Source of the DNA: Mesorhizobium norvegicum
Lineage (GTDB): Bacteria > Pseudomonadota > Alphaproteobacteria > Rhizobiales > Rhizobiaceae
Assembly (NCBI RefSeq): GCF_004919685.1
Contig: NZ_SMYZ01000042.1
Location: 1-64,000 of the forward strand
Direction: 5' to 3'
Length of the DNA: 64,000 nt
Positions 24,937 through 33,309 of the stretch are shown here, piece by piece. Both the position numbers and the translations under genes were made by a program. Positions within the stretch are counted from its first letter, which is position 1. Each line of letters opens with the position of its first letter. The notes under the pieces are model-generated. The model was not told the origin of the DNA and did no database searches. It saw nothing but the letters and a program-made list of their open reading frames with translations.

Positions 24937-26565
24937 TCAATTCACCGGTGGATAGAGCGTGTCGATGATCATGCGCGCATCGTGGCGCGAATCGAGCATG
25001 CCGTAGGTGTTGCGCCACTGGCCAGCCAGGCGCGTCTCGACGAAAGCGTCGGCGATCCGCCCTGCCCCCAGCCGGCGCAATTCCGCCGCCGCCGCCGACA
25101 ACGCCAACTGTTCGGTCAGCAGCCGAGCCGACCCTTCGTCGGTTGAAGCGACCTGCATCGCCGCCTTCAGCACGCCGATCGTGCCGCGCCCGCCGGCGCC
25201 GAGATCGCGGTCGATGCCGGCCAGCACATCCTCGAACAGGCCGGGCGCGCGGCCAAGCACGCGCAGCACGTCGAGCGCCATGACATTGCCCGAGCCTTCC
25301 CAGATCGCATTGACCGGGGCTTCTCGATAATAGCGGGCGAGTGGCGCCTCCTCGACATAGCCGTTGCCGCCGAGGCACTCCATCGCCTCGTAGAGCAGCG
25401 GCGGCGCGATCTTGCAGACCCAGTATTTGACGACCGGCGTCATGGCGCGGGCAAACGCCGCTTCACCTCGATCGCTGGCCGCCTCGTCGAAGGACCGCGC
25501 CAGCCGGAACGACAGTGCGGTGGCGGCGGCGACATCGAGCGCCATGTCGGCCAGCACGCGCTGCATCAGCGGCTGCTCGATCAAGGTTGAGCCGAACACC
25601 TGTCGGTGGCGCGCGTGATGGACGGCCTCGGCGAGGCCGGCGCGCATGATCGCCGACGATGCGATGGCACAATCGAGCCGGGTCAGGGTGACCATGTCCA
25701 TGATCGTCTTCACGCCTGCACCCGGTTCGCCGACCATCTCACCGATGGCGTTGACAAATTCTACTTCGGAGGACGCGTTGGAACGGTTGCCGAGCTTGTC
25801 TTTCAGCCGCTGGAAGCGGAAGCCGTTGCCCGTGCCGTCGCCGAGAACGCGCGGCACGAGGAAGCACGACAGTCCCTCCGGCGCCTGCGCCAGCACCAGG
25901 AACGCATCCGACATCGGCGCCGACATGAACCATTTGTGTCCGGTCAGGCGATAGAACCCGCTGCCGGCGCGTTCCGCCCTCGTCACATTGGCACGCACAT
26001 CGGTGCCGCCCTGTTTCTCGGTCATACCCATGCCGAGCGTCAGCCCGGTCTTCTCGACCGGTGGCTTCTGGCTCTGGTCATATTTGCGCGTCGTCACACG
26101 CGGCGCCCATTCGCGAAACAATTTTGGGCTGGCCATCAAGGCGGCAAGCGAAGCGTTGGTCATGGTGATCGGGCACAGATGCCCGGTCTCAAGTTCCGCT
26201 GTCAGATAGAACCGGGCAGCGCGGACCTGATGGCGACGGCCGATCTCGGCGTCGCCGTTTTCCCACACCGAGGAATGCAGCCCGTTGGCCACCGAGCGGC
26301 GCATCAAGGCATGATAGGCGGGATGGAACTCGACCACGTCGATGCGCCGTCCCTGGCGATCATGTGTCCTGAGCTTCGGTGTCTCGACATTGGCGAGGCG
26401 GGCCAGTTCCTGCGCCTCCTGCGTCAGCACGAAACGGCCGAGCCCGTCGAGATCCTTGCGCACCGGATCGGAAAAGCGCTCCGCGAGCTGGATCAGCAAC
26501 GGATCCCCCCGCCAGGCGTTGCCGCCCGTCAGCGGCGGCGGCTGGTTCGTCACGTCGTCGGTCAC
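24937..26565 (-). CDS. aidB: Acyl-CoA dehydrogenase family protein AidB
   Basis: 542-residue flavoprotein of the AidB branch of acyl-CoA dehydrogenases, linked to the adaptive response to DNA alkylation in E. coli. AidB features are GMGMTEKQGGTDVRANVTRA, TGHKWFMSAPMSDAFLVLAQA (split), a FAD-binding ECLGGNGYVEEAPLARYYREAP and IWEGSGNVMALDVLR. The GTG at 26565, behind AGAAGGA, gives the normal family N-terminus. Single gene, divergent from pyrB. Confidence 0.88.
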   Translation of the reverse strand: MTDDVTNQPPPLTGGNAWRGDPLLIQLAERFSDPVRKDLDGLGRFVLTQEAQELARLANVETPKLRTHDRQGRRIDVVEFHPAYHALMRRSVANGLHSSVWENGDAEIGRRHQVRAARFYLTAELETGHLCPITMTNASLAALMASPKLFREWAPRVTTRKYDQSQKPPVEKTGLTLGMGMTEKQGGTDVRANVTRAERAGSGFYRLTGHKWFMSAPMSDAFLVLAQAPEGLSCFLVPRVLGDGTGNGFRFQRLKDKLGNRSNASSEVEFVNAIGEMVGEPGAGVKTIMDMVTLTRLDCAIASSAIMRAGLAEAVHHARHRQVFGSTLIEQPLMQRVLADMALDVAAATALSFRLARSFDEAASDRGEAAFARAMTPVVKYWVCKIAPPLLYEAMECLGGNGYVEEAPLARYYREAPVNAIWEGSGNVMALDVLRVLGRAPGLFEDVLAGIDRDLGAGGRGTIGVLKAAMQVASTDEGSARLLTEQLALSAAAAELRRLGAGRIADAFVETRLAGQWRNTYGMLDSRHDARMIIDTLYPPVN

Positions 26566-26742
26566 GCCCAATCCTTCTATCGGTAGAAAGGCCCTTGTCG
26601 TCAGAAAGCCACGAATCCGAGGCCGTCGGCTAGATATAGCCAAGCCTTGCAGCGCGCGCGATGAAAATACCGGGGAGAACGGCTGCAATCCAAAGCTGGC
26701 GCTTGCAGCCGCAATATCTCCACCCTATAGCAGCGCCTTGAG

Positions 26743-27708
26743 ATGACCGACGCTTCGTCCCTGCCACTCTATCCTCACCGCCATCTTCTGGGCATCCGCG
26801 ATCTTTCGCCCGCCGACATCGAGCTATTGCTCGACAGGGCGGATCGAGCGGTCGCGATCTCACGGCAGTCCGAGAAAAAAACCTCGACGCTGCGCGGCCG
26901 CACCCAGATCAACCTCTTCTATGAAGCATCGACGCGCACGCAGTCGTCGTTCGAGCTGGCCGGAAAACGGCTCGGCGCCGACGTCATGAACATGTCGGTG
27001 GCAAGCTCTTCGGTGAAGAAGGGCGAAACGCTCATCGACACGGCGATGACGCTGAACGCCATGCGCCCCGACATATTGATCATCCGCCATCAGTCGGCCG
27101 GTGCTGCCGCGCTTCTGGCGCAGAAGGTCGGCTGTTCAGTGGTCAATGCCGGCGACGGCGCGCATGAGCATCCGACACAGGCGCTGCTCGACGCGCTGAC
27201 CATCCGCCGCGCCAAGGGTCCGCTGTCGAAGCTGATCGTGGCCATCTGCGGCGACATCCTGCATTCGCGCGTGGCGCGCTCGAACATCATGCTGCTCAAC
27301 GCGCTCGGCGCGCAGGTGCGCGTCGTCGCGCCGTCGACGCTGCTGCCCACCGGCATCGAAAAAATGGGCGTCATCGTCACCCGTTCGATGGCCGAAGGCC
27401 TCAAGGGCGCCGACGTGGTGATGATGCTGCGCCTGCAGCGCGAGCGCATGGAAGGCGCCTTCGTGCCTTCGGTGCGCGAATATTTCCGCTATTTCGGCCT
27501 CGATGCCGAGAAGCTGAAGGCGGCCAAGGACGATGCGCTGGTGATGCACCCCGGGCCGATGAACCGCGGCGTCGAGATCGCCTCGGAAATCGCCGATGGT
27601 CCGCAAAGCGTCATCCAGGAACAGGTCGAGATGGGCGTTGCTGTGCGTATGGCCGTCATGGAAGCGCTGCTCGACCCGCGCCGCAATCATGAGGGCCGCG
27701 GCGCATGA
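26743..27708 (+). CDS. pyrB: Aspartate carbamoyltransferase catalytic subunit
   Basis: 321-residue ATCase catalytic chain, second step of pyrimidine synthesis (carbamoyl phosphate + aspartate). Carbamoyl-phosphate site STRTQSSFE, then SSVKKGETL, GDGAHEHPTQALLDALTI (split) and VMHPGPMNRGVEI. Translationally coupled by an ATGA overlap to a dihydroorotase-like gene. No pyrI is adjacent, so this fits the class in which PyrB assembles with a dihydroorotase-like partner. Confidence 0.95.
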   Translation: MTDASSLPLYPHRHLLGIRDLSPADIELLLDRADRAVAISRQSEKKTSTLRGRTQINLFYEASTRTQSSFELAGKRLGADVMNMSVASSSVKKGETLIDTAMTLNAMRPDILIIRHQSAGAAALLAQKVGCSVVNAGDGAHEHPTQALLDALTIRRAKGPLSKLIVAICGDILHSRVARSNIMLLNALGAQVRVVAPSTLLPTGIEKMGVIVTRSMAEGLKGADVVMMLRLQRERMEGAFVPSVREYFRYFGLDAEKLKAAKDDALVMHPGPMNRGVEIASEIADGPQSVIQEQVEMGVAVRMAVMEALLDPRRNHEGRGA

Positions 27709-28991
27709 GCATAACGGTCTTTGAGCGCGCCCGCATCGTCGACCCCTCGCGCGGCATCGACGAAGTCGGCGCTGTCATCGTCGAGGGCCGCAAGATCGTC
27801 GCCGCAGGCAAGGCAGCACTGAACCAGGGCGCGCCGGAGGGCGCAACCGTCATCGACTGCGCCGGGAAGGCCGTCATTCCAGGCCTGATCGATGGCCGCG
27901 TCTTCATCGGCGAACCGGGCGGCGAACATCGCGAAACCATAGCGTCCGCGAGTGTCGCGGCGGCAGCCGGCGGCGTCACCTCCATCGTCATGATGCCCGA
28001 TACCGATCCGGTGATCGACAATGTCGCGCTGGTCGAGTTCGTGCTGCGCACCGCCAAGGACACGGCAAGCGTCAATGTCTTTCCGGCGGCGGCGATCACC
28101 AAGGGCCTCGACGGGCGCGAGATGACCGAGTTCGGCCTGCTGCGCGAGGCCGGCGCCGTCGCCTTCACCGATGGCCGCCACACCATATCGAGCGCGCTGG
28201 TGATGCGCCGTGCGCTGACCTATGCGCGCGACTTCGGCGCCACCATCGTGCATGAAACGCAGGATGCCGACCTCGGTTCGTCCGGCGTGATGAACGAAGG
28301 CCTCTACGCCAGCTGGCTCGGCCTTTCCGGCATTCCGCGTGAAGCCGAATCCATCCCGCTGGAGCGCGACCTTGCGCTGGCACGGCTGACGCGCGGTTCG
28401 TACCATGCGGCAAAGATCTCGACGGCGATGGCGGCAAACGCTGTCACGCGTGCGAAAGCCGATGGTGCGGCCGTCACATCAGGCGTCGCGATCCACAATC
28501 TGTCACTGAATGAAAACGATGTCGGCGAATACCGCACCTTCTTTCGCCTGACGCCGCCTTTGCGCGCCGAGGAAGATCGGCTGGCGATGATCGAGGCGGT
28601 CAGGGACGGCACGATCGACATCATCGTCTCCTCGCACGATCCGCAGGATGTCGACACCAAGCGCCTGCCCTTCGCCGATGCGGCGGCCGGCGCCATCGGG
28701 TTGGAGACCCTTCTGGGCGCGGCCTTGCGGCTCTACCACAATGGCGACGTGCCGTTGCTGAGGCTGATCGAGACCTTGTCCACCGCTCCGGCAAAACTGT
28801 TCGGACTGCCCGGCGGCACGCTGAAGCCGGGTGCTGTCGCCGATCTTGCGCTGGTCGATCTCGACGAACCCTGGATCGTCAGCGAAAGCGGCATTCGTTC
28901 GCGCTCGAAAAACACCTGTTTCGAAGGCGCGCGGCTGCAAGGCAAGGTCTTGCAAACGCTGGTTGCGGGCCGCACAGTGTTTTCCGTCTGA
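27705..28991 (+). CDS. Dihydroorotase-like protein, metal site degenerate (PyrC'/PyrX type)
   Basis: 428-residue amidohydrolase-fold protein, coupled to pyrB by ATGA. At the place of the metal-binding DxHxH motif (normally GLIDxHxHxREPG) the sequence reads GLIDGRVFIGEPG, so both histidines are gone. The later DHAPH motif reads SSHDPQD. The fold appears intact, so it is probably the non-catalytic partner that holds the ATCase dodecamer together, as PyrC' in Pseudomonas. A functional dihydroorotase must then be encoded elsewhere. Confidence 0.85.
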   Translation: MSITVFERARIVDPSRGIDEVGAVIVEGRKIVAAGKAALNQGAPEGATVIDCAGKAVIPGLIDGRVFIGEPGGEHRETIASASVAAAAGGVTSIVMMPDTDPVIDNVALVEFVLRTAKDTASVNVFPAAAITKGLDGREMTEFGLLREAGAVAFTDGRHTISSALVMRRALTYARDFGATIVHETQDADLGSSGVMNEGLYASWLGLSGIPREAESIPLERDLALARLTRGSYHAAKISTAMAANAVTRAKADGAAVTSGVAIHNLSLNENDVGEYRTFFRLTPPLRAEEDRLAMIEAVRDGTIDIIVSSHDPQDVDTKRLPFADAAAGAIGLETLLGAALRLYHNGDVPLLRLIETLSTAPAKLFGLPGGTLKPGAVADLALVDLDEPWIVSESGIRSRSKNTCFEGARLQGKVLQTLVAGRTVFSV

Positions 28992-29049
28992 GCTGGTCGC
29001 TGTACATCGCGTCTGATCCAGCAAGACTGGGGGAAATGCGGGGGAAACA

Positions 29050-29637
29050 ATGACTTACAACTTCATCCTGGCGCTGGTGTTCGGCTATTTGCTCGGCTCG
29101 ATTCCGTTCGGGCTGCTGCTCACCCGCGCAGCCGGCCTTGGCGATGTGCGCAAGATCGGCTCCGGCAACATCGGCGCCACCAATGTTCTGCGCACCGGCA
29201 ACAAGGGCCTTGCCGCCGCGACGCTGCTGCTCGACGCGCTGAAGGGCACGGCCGCCGTGCTTGTTGCTGGCCATTTCGCGCCTGAACTGGCGATCTGGGC
29301 CGGTCTCGGCGCCTTTCTCGGCCATCTCTTCCCGGTATGGCTCGGGTTCAAGGGCGGCAAGGGCGTCGCCACCTATCTCGGCGTGCTGATCGGCCTGGCC
29401 TGGCAGGTGGCGCTGATCTTCGCCGTCGTCTGGCTGGTGATGGCTTTCCTGTTCCGCTACTCCTCGCTGGCAGCGCTGACGGCGGCCGTTATCGTGCCGA
29501 TCGCTCTCTATGTCCTGAGCACGCCGCAGATTGCCGCCCTGTTCGTGGTGATGAGCATCATCGTTTTCATCAAGCACCGGGAAAACATTTCGCGCCTGCT
29601 TGCCGGCACCGAAGGCAAGATCGGAGCCAAGGGGTGA
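29050..29637 (+). CDS. plsY: Glycerol-3-phosphate acyltransferase PlsY
   Basis: 195-residue integral membrane enzyme that moves the acyl group from acyl-phosphate to glycerol-3-phosphate, the first step of phospholipid synthesis. Signature motifs: GSIPFGLLLTRAAGLGDVRKIGSGNIGATNVLR (split), HLFPVWLGFKGGKGVATYLGVL (split) and FIKHRENISRLLAGTE. The RBS GGGGGAAA precedes ATG 29050. Its stop overlaps the GTG start of dprA. Confidence 0.95.
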   Translation: MTYNFILALVFGYLLGSIPFGLLLTRAAGLGDVRKIGSGNIGATNVLRTGNKGLAAATLLLDALKGTAAVLVAGHFAPELAIWAGLGAFLGHLFPVWLGFKGGKGVATYLGVLIGLAWQVALIFAVVWLVMAFLFRYSSLAALTAAVIVPIALYVLSTPQIAALFVVMSIIVFIKHRENISRLLAGTEGKIGAKG

Positions 29638-30785
29638 ACGATCGCGCCACCGCGGTGAGCGAGCCGGCCGGGCCGCGTCTCAGCGACCGGCAGCGGCTGA
29701 GCTGGCTGCGGCTGATCCGCACCCAGAATGTCGGCCCCGCCTCCTTTCGCGACCTGATCAACCGCTTCGGTTCGGCCGAGGTGGCGCTGGAGATGCTTCC
29801 GGAACTGATGATTTCGGGCGGCGCCCGTCGGATCGCCCGCATCCCGTCCGTTGCCGAAGCCGAGGCCGAACTGGAAACAGCCCGAAAGGCCGGCGCGCGC
29901 TTTGTCGGCATCGGTGAACCCGACTATCCCCAACTCTTGCGCAGCATGGATCATCCGCCGCCACTGTTGGCGGTCAAAGGCAATGCCGCCGTGTTCCGGC
30001 TGCCGGGGGTCGCGATTGTCGGCGCGCGCAACGCATCGCTGGCCGGCATCAAGATGGCGCGCATGCTGGCGGCCGATCTTGGCCGCGACGGCTACGCAAT
30101 TGTCTCCGGCCTGGCGCGCGGCATCGACACCGCGGCGCATCAGGGCAGTCTGGCGACCGGCACGATCGGCGTGTTGGCCGGAGGCCTCGACCTGCCCTAC
30201 CCGCCTGAAAATGCCGGTCTGTGCGAGGAAATTGCCGCGCGCGGCGCCGTCATCTCGGAAATGCCGTTCGGCTGGCAGCCGCGCGCCCAGGATTTCCCGC
30301 GCCGCAACCGTCTTGTCGCGGGTGCGGCCCTTGGGCTGGTGGTGGTCGAGGCAGCGCAACGCTCTGGATCCCTGATCAGCGCCAGGCTTGCCGGGGAAAT
30401 GGGACGACTGGTCTTCGCCGTGCCGGGCTCACCGCTCGATCCACGCGCCGCCGGTACCAACGGCCTGCTCAAGGATGGCGCCACCCTGGTCACCGAGGCG
30501 TCGGACATTTCGCGGGCGATCGCCCCGCTGACCGGCATGCGAGCGCCCGACGTGCCGCCGTTCGAAGAGCCGCCCGACTTCTCGGCCACACCACCGCCCG
30601 GCGAAAGCGACCGCGCCCGAGTCATCAAGGCACTCGGCCCGACACCAGTGGCGGTCGACGAGATCATCCGCCACACTCGCCTGCACCCGGCCCAGGTCTT
30701 CATGGTCCTGCTGGAACTCGATCTCGCCGGCCGCATCGAGCGCCATGCCGGGGGCAATGTCTCGCTGGTGTTTGCGAATGAGTGA
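29634..30785 (+). CDS. dprA: DNA-processing protein DprA (Smf)
   Basis: 383-residue recombination mediator that loads RecA on incoming single-stranded DNA. It has an N-terminal helical domain (LSWLRLIRTQNVGPASFRDLI), a Rossmann core (VGARNAS, VSGLARGIDTAAHQGSL, GGLDLPYPPEN, RRNRLVAG) and a C-terminal winged helix (PVAVDEIIRHTRLHPAQVFMVLLELDLAGRI). The start is GTG at 29634, overlapping the plsY stop (GTGA). Confidence 0.95.
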   Translation: MNDRATAVSEPAGPRLSDRQRLSWLRLIRTQNVGPASFRDLINRFGSAEVALEMLPELMISGGARRIARIPSVAEAEAELETARKAGARFVGIGEPDYPQLLRSMDHPPPLLAVKGNAAVFRLPGVAIVGARNASLAGIKMARMLAADLGRDGYAIVSGLARGIDTAAHQGSLATGTIGVLAGGLDLPYPPENAGLCEEIAARGAVISEMPFGWQPRAQDFPRRNRLVAGAALGLVVVEAAQRSGSLISARLAGEMGRLVFAVPGSPLDPRAAGTNGLLKDGATLVTEASDISRAIAPLTGMRAPDVPPFEEPPDFSATPPPGESDRARVIKALGPTPVAVDEIIRHTRLHPAQVFMVLLELDLAGRIERHAGGNVSLVFANE

Positions 30786-30789
30786 GCAA

Positions 30790-30865
30790 TGGTGAGCGCG
30801 ATGGGATTCGAACCCATGACCTACTGATTAAAAGTCAGTTGCTCTACCGGCTGAGCTACGCGCTC
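30790..30865 (-). tRNA. tRNA-Lys (anticodon UUU)
   Basis: Complete cloverleaf on the minus strand: acceptor arms GAGCGCG/CGCGCTC, D-arm beginning TAGCTCAG, anticodon loop CTTTTAA with anticodon TTT, T-arm with GGTTCGAATCC, discriminator A and an encoded CCA at 30790-30792. It lies just past the dprA stop codon on the opposite strand. Confidence 0.96.
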
Positions 30866-31168
30866 CCGCGGGCGCGAAAGGTGGCCCTCGAAATTGCGCG
30901 GAACATAGGGAGAGTGCCGCGACCGGTCAACCGGAAAAACAGCATTCGCACGCCCGGCTTTTCCAGCACGACCACCGGGTCTGAGCGGCCGCTTCGATCA
31001 TGAGAGGCACCGCCCTGGCAGAGCGATTGCGCGACCGGTCAGCCGCGTCGCCAGCGGGCCGGAGAAACATTACAAATCAGCAACTTGACTTTTCGAGGGG
31101 AACTATAGGCCACCTCGCCCGTTTCCTCGCCACAAGGGACGTCAATCACCCTTTCGAAGGAGAGAATA
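30866..31168. other. Intergenic region upstream of tRNA-Lys and BA14K gene
   Basis: About 300 bp without a credible ORF on either strand. It must hold the promoter of tRNA-Lys (minus) and that of the BA14K gene (plus). A TTGACT near 31085 is the only -35-like box noticed, without a well-spaced -10. No repeat or structured RNA recognised. Confidence 0.4.
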
Positions 31169-31666
31169 ATGAACAAGATCGTATCGGGTATACTGGCGAC
31201 CACCCTGTCAGTTTCTTTCGCGGCGACTGCCATGCCGGCCAATGCAGCGCAAATGTTCGTGCCGCAGGCACCGGAGGCCTCGTCAAATATTCTGAACGTC
31301 GAAGCTCGCAACGGTGATTTCCAATGGAAGAAGCACCATGGCGATCGCCGCAACTTCAGCCGCAATTTCAACGGCAATCGGAACTTTGCCCGCAACAATG
31401 ATCGTGGCGTGTATTGGAACGGCCATCGCGGCTATCGCGAATACCATCGCGGCTATCGTCGCCATGGCGACAACTGGTTCCCGCTGGCTGCCTTCGCGAC
31501 TGGCGCCCTGATCACCGGCGCGATCATCAACAGTGAAAACAACCGTGTCTATGAAGGCAACTCGCATGTGCAGTGGTGCTACGATCACTATCGCAGCTAC
31601 CGCTCTTCGGACAACACGTTCCAGCCGAACTACGGCCCCCGTCAGGAATGTCGTTCGCCTTACTGA
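31169..31666 (+). CDS. BA14K family lectin-like surface protein
   Basis: 165 residues: signal peptide (VSGILATTLSVSFAATAMPANA), a low-complexity Arg/Asn/His/Gly/Tyr middle (FNGNRNF, GYREYHRGYRRHG), one hydrophobic segment (LAAFATGALITGAII) and the C-terminal BA14K motif HVQWCYDHYRSY...NYGPRQECRSPY with two cysteines. The Brucella 14-kDa prototype is an immunoreactive, lectin-like protein. Strong RBS GGAGAG before ATG. Monocistronic. Confidence 0.87.
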   Translation: MNKIVSGILATTLSVSFAATAMPANAAQMFVPQAPEASSNILNVEARNGDFQWKKHHGDRRNFSRNFNGNRNFARNNDRGVYWNGHRGYREYHRGYRRHGDNWFPLAAFATGALITGAIINSENNRVYEGNSHVQWCYDHYRSYRSSDNTFQPNYGPRQECRSPY

Positions 31667-31690
31667 TCCTAAGCGAAGTGCTGAGTAAAA

Positions 31691-31716
31691 GACCCGCGCC
31701 GGAAACAGCGCGGGTC
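31691..31716. terminator. Bidirectional terminator between BA14K gene and glpK
   Basis: Nine-bp GC-rich stem GACCCGCGC/GCGCGGGTC with an 8-base loop, flanked by A- and T-rich tracts. It lies directly after the glpK stop codon on the minus strand and 25 bp after the BA14K stop, so it ends both convergent transcripts. Confidence 0.82.
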
Positions 31717-33212
31717 TATTCCTTTACGCTTAAGGTTCTGCGCACCGCATCCCGCCAGCCCGCGAGCTTGGCTGAACGGGTTGACGTCTCCATGTCCGGC
31801 TGGAAGCGCCGTTCGAGTGCCCAGCTTTTCGCGAATTTCCTGGCATCCGGCCACACACCTGCCTTCGAGCCGGCGAGCCATGCGGCGCCTAGCGCGGTCG
31901 TCTCGAGAATGGTCGGGCGGTCGACCGGCGCATCGAGGATGTCGGCCAGCCGCTGCATGGTCCAGTCCGATGCTACCATGCCGCCATCGACCCGCAGCAC
32001 GGTCTTGGCCGAAGCGCCCTTCCAGTCCTTGCGCATGGCGTCGAGCAGGTCGCGCGTCTGGTAGGCCACGGCTTCCAGCGCGGCGCGGGCAAACTCCGCC
32101 GGCCCGGAATTGCGGGTCAGGCCAAAGATGGCGCCGCGTGCTTCGGCATCCCAATGCGGTGCGCCCAGCCCGACAAACGCTGGCACGAGGTAGACGTTCT
32201 GTGTCGGATCGGCTTCATCAGCCAGTCTGCCGCTCTGCTCGGCCTTGCCGATCACCTTGATGCCATCGCGCAACCATTGCACCGCGGCGCCGGCAATGAA
32301 GATCGAGCCTTCCAGTGCGTAGGTCGTCTTGCCGTTCAGGCGGTAGGCAATGGTGGTCAGCAGTCGGTTCTTCGAACGCACCAGGTCGCTGCCGGTGTTT
32401 AACAGCGCAAAGCAGCCGGTGCCGTAAGTCGACTTCATCATGCCTGGCTCGAAACAGGCCTGGCCGATGGTCGCGGCATGCTGGTCGCCGGCGACGCCGA
32501 GGATTCTTATCTCGGCGCCAAAGAGATTTTTCTCCGTGATTCCATAGTCATCGGCGCAGTCCTTTACCTCAGGAAGCATTTTTGCCGGGATGTTGAGAAT
32601 CGCCAGCAGCTCGTCATCCCAGGCATTTTTCTCGATGTTGTAGACCAGCGTGCGCGAGGCGTTGGTGGCGTCTGTCGCATGGACCTTGCCGCCGGTCAGC
32701 CGCCAGATCAGGAAACTGTCGATGGTGCCAGCGAGCAACTCGCCCTTCTCGGCGCGCTTTCTGGTACCTTTCACCTTGTCCAACATCCAGGCGATCTTGG
32801 TGCCGGAAAAATAAGGATCGAGCAGCAGGCCGGTTTTTTTCGTGAATTTCTTCTCCAGCCCTTGCTTCTTCAGCTTCTGGCACAGCGGCGCGGTGCGCCG
32901 GTCCTGCCAGACGATGGCATTATGGATAGGCTTGCCGGTCGCCCTGTCCCAGATGACGACGGTCTCGCGCTGGTTGGTGATGCCGATCGCGGCCACCTCG
33001 GCAGCAGTCCGACCGGCGTTCTTCAGCGCCGCCTTCACGGTCGACACGACGCTCGCCCAGATATCCTCGGGATCGTGCTCGACCCAGCCGGAGGCCGGAT
33101 AGTGCTGGGTGAACTCCTGTTGCCCGCTGCCCGCGACCCTCATCTTGTCGTCGAACAGGATCGCCCTGGTCGATGTCGTGCCCTGGTCAATGGCAAGGAT
33201 GTATCCGGTCAT
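31716..33212 (-). CDS. glpK: Glycerol kinase
   Basis: 498-residue FGGY-family kinase that phosphorylates glycerol to glycerol-3-phosphate. N-terminal ATPase motif YILAIDQGTTSTRAILFD, WVEHDPEDIW, the conserved NQRETVVIWDRATGKPIHNAIVWQDRRT block (split) and a C-terminal LRVDGGMVASDWTMQRLADIL. Start ATG with RBS GGGGAGG. Last gene of the glp cluster; a 97-bp gap with a hairpin separates it from glpV. Confidence 0.96.
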   Translation of the reverse strand: MTGYILAIDQGTTSTRAILFDDKMRVAGSGQQEFTQHYPASGWVEHDPEDIWASVVSTVKAALKNAGRTAAEVAAIGITNQRETVVIWDRATGKPIHNAIVWQDRRTAPLCQKLKKQGLEKKFTKKTGLLLDPYFSGTKIAWMLDKVKGTRKRAEKGELLAGTIDSFLIWRLTGGKVHATDATNASRTLVYNIEKNAWDDELLAILNIPAKMLPEVKDCADDYGITEKNLFGAEIRILGVAGDQHAATIGQACFEPGMMKSTYGTGCFALLNTGSDLVRSKNRLLTTIAYRLNGKTTYALEGSIFIAGAAVQWLRDGIKVIGKAEQSGRLADEADPTQNVYLVPAFVGLGAPHWDAEARGAIFGLTRNSGPAEFARAALEAVAYQTRDLLDAMRKDWKGASAKTVLRVDGGMVASDWTMQRLADILDAPVDRPTILETTALGAAWLAGSKAGVWPDARKFAKSWALERRFQPDMETSTRSAKLAGWRDAVRRTLSVKE

Positions 33213-33244
33213 TCTGCCTCCCCGCTTAGTCTTTTACACAAACA

Positions 33245-33271
33245 GGGGAGACGGCAAGATGCCGCCTCCCC
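33245..33271 (-). terminator. Intercistronic hairpin between glpV and glpK (possible attenuator)
   Basis: Imperfect stem GGGGAG-x-CGGC/GCCG-x-CTCCCC with a five-base loop, 38 bp after the glpV stop codon. The following minus-strand sequence CTGTTTGTG is only weakly T-rich, so partial termination or 3'-end protection of the upstream message is more likely than full stop. Confidence 0.5.
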
Positions 33272-33309
33272 CTATTCTCATGATGCGGGCGCGAACGCCA
33301 ACATCAAGG

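Noticed and set aside
25606..26586. Plus-strand frame opposite aidB
   Set aside because: Shadow of the acyl-CoA dehydrogenase gene; no motifs.
31085..31110. TTGACT box as the BA14K promoter
   Set aside because: The nearest TATA-like sequence is only 13 bp away, too close for a normal sigma70 promoter.
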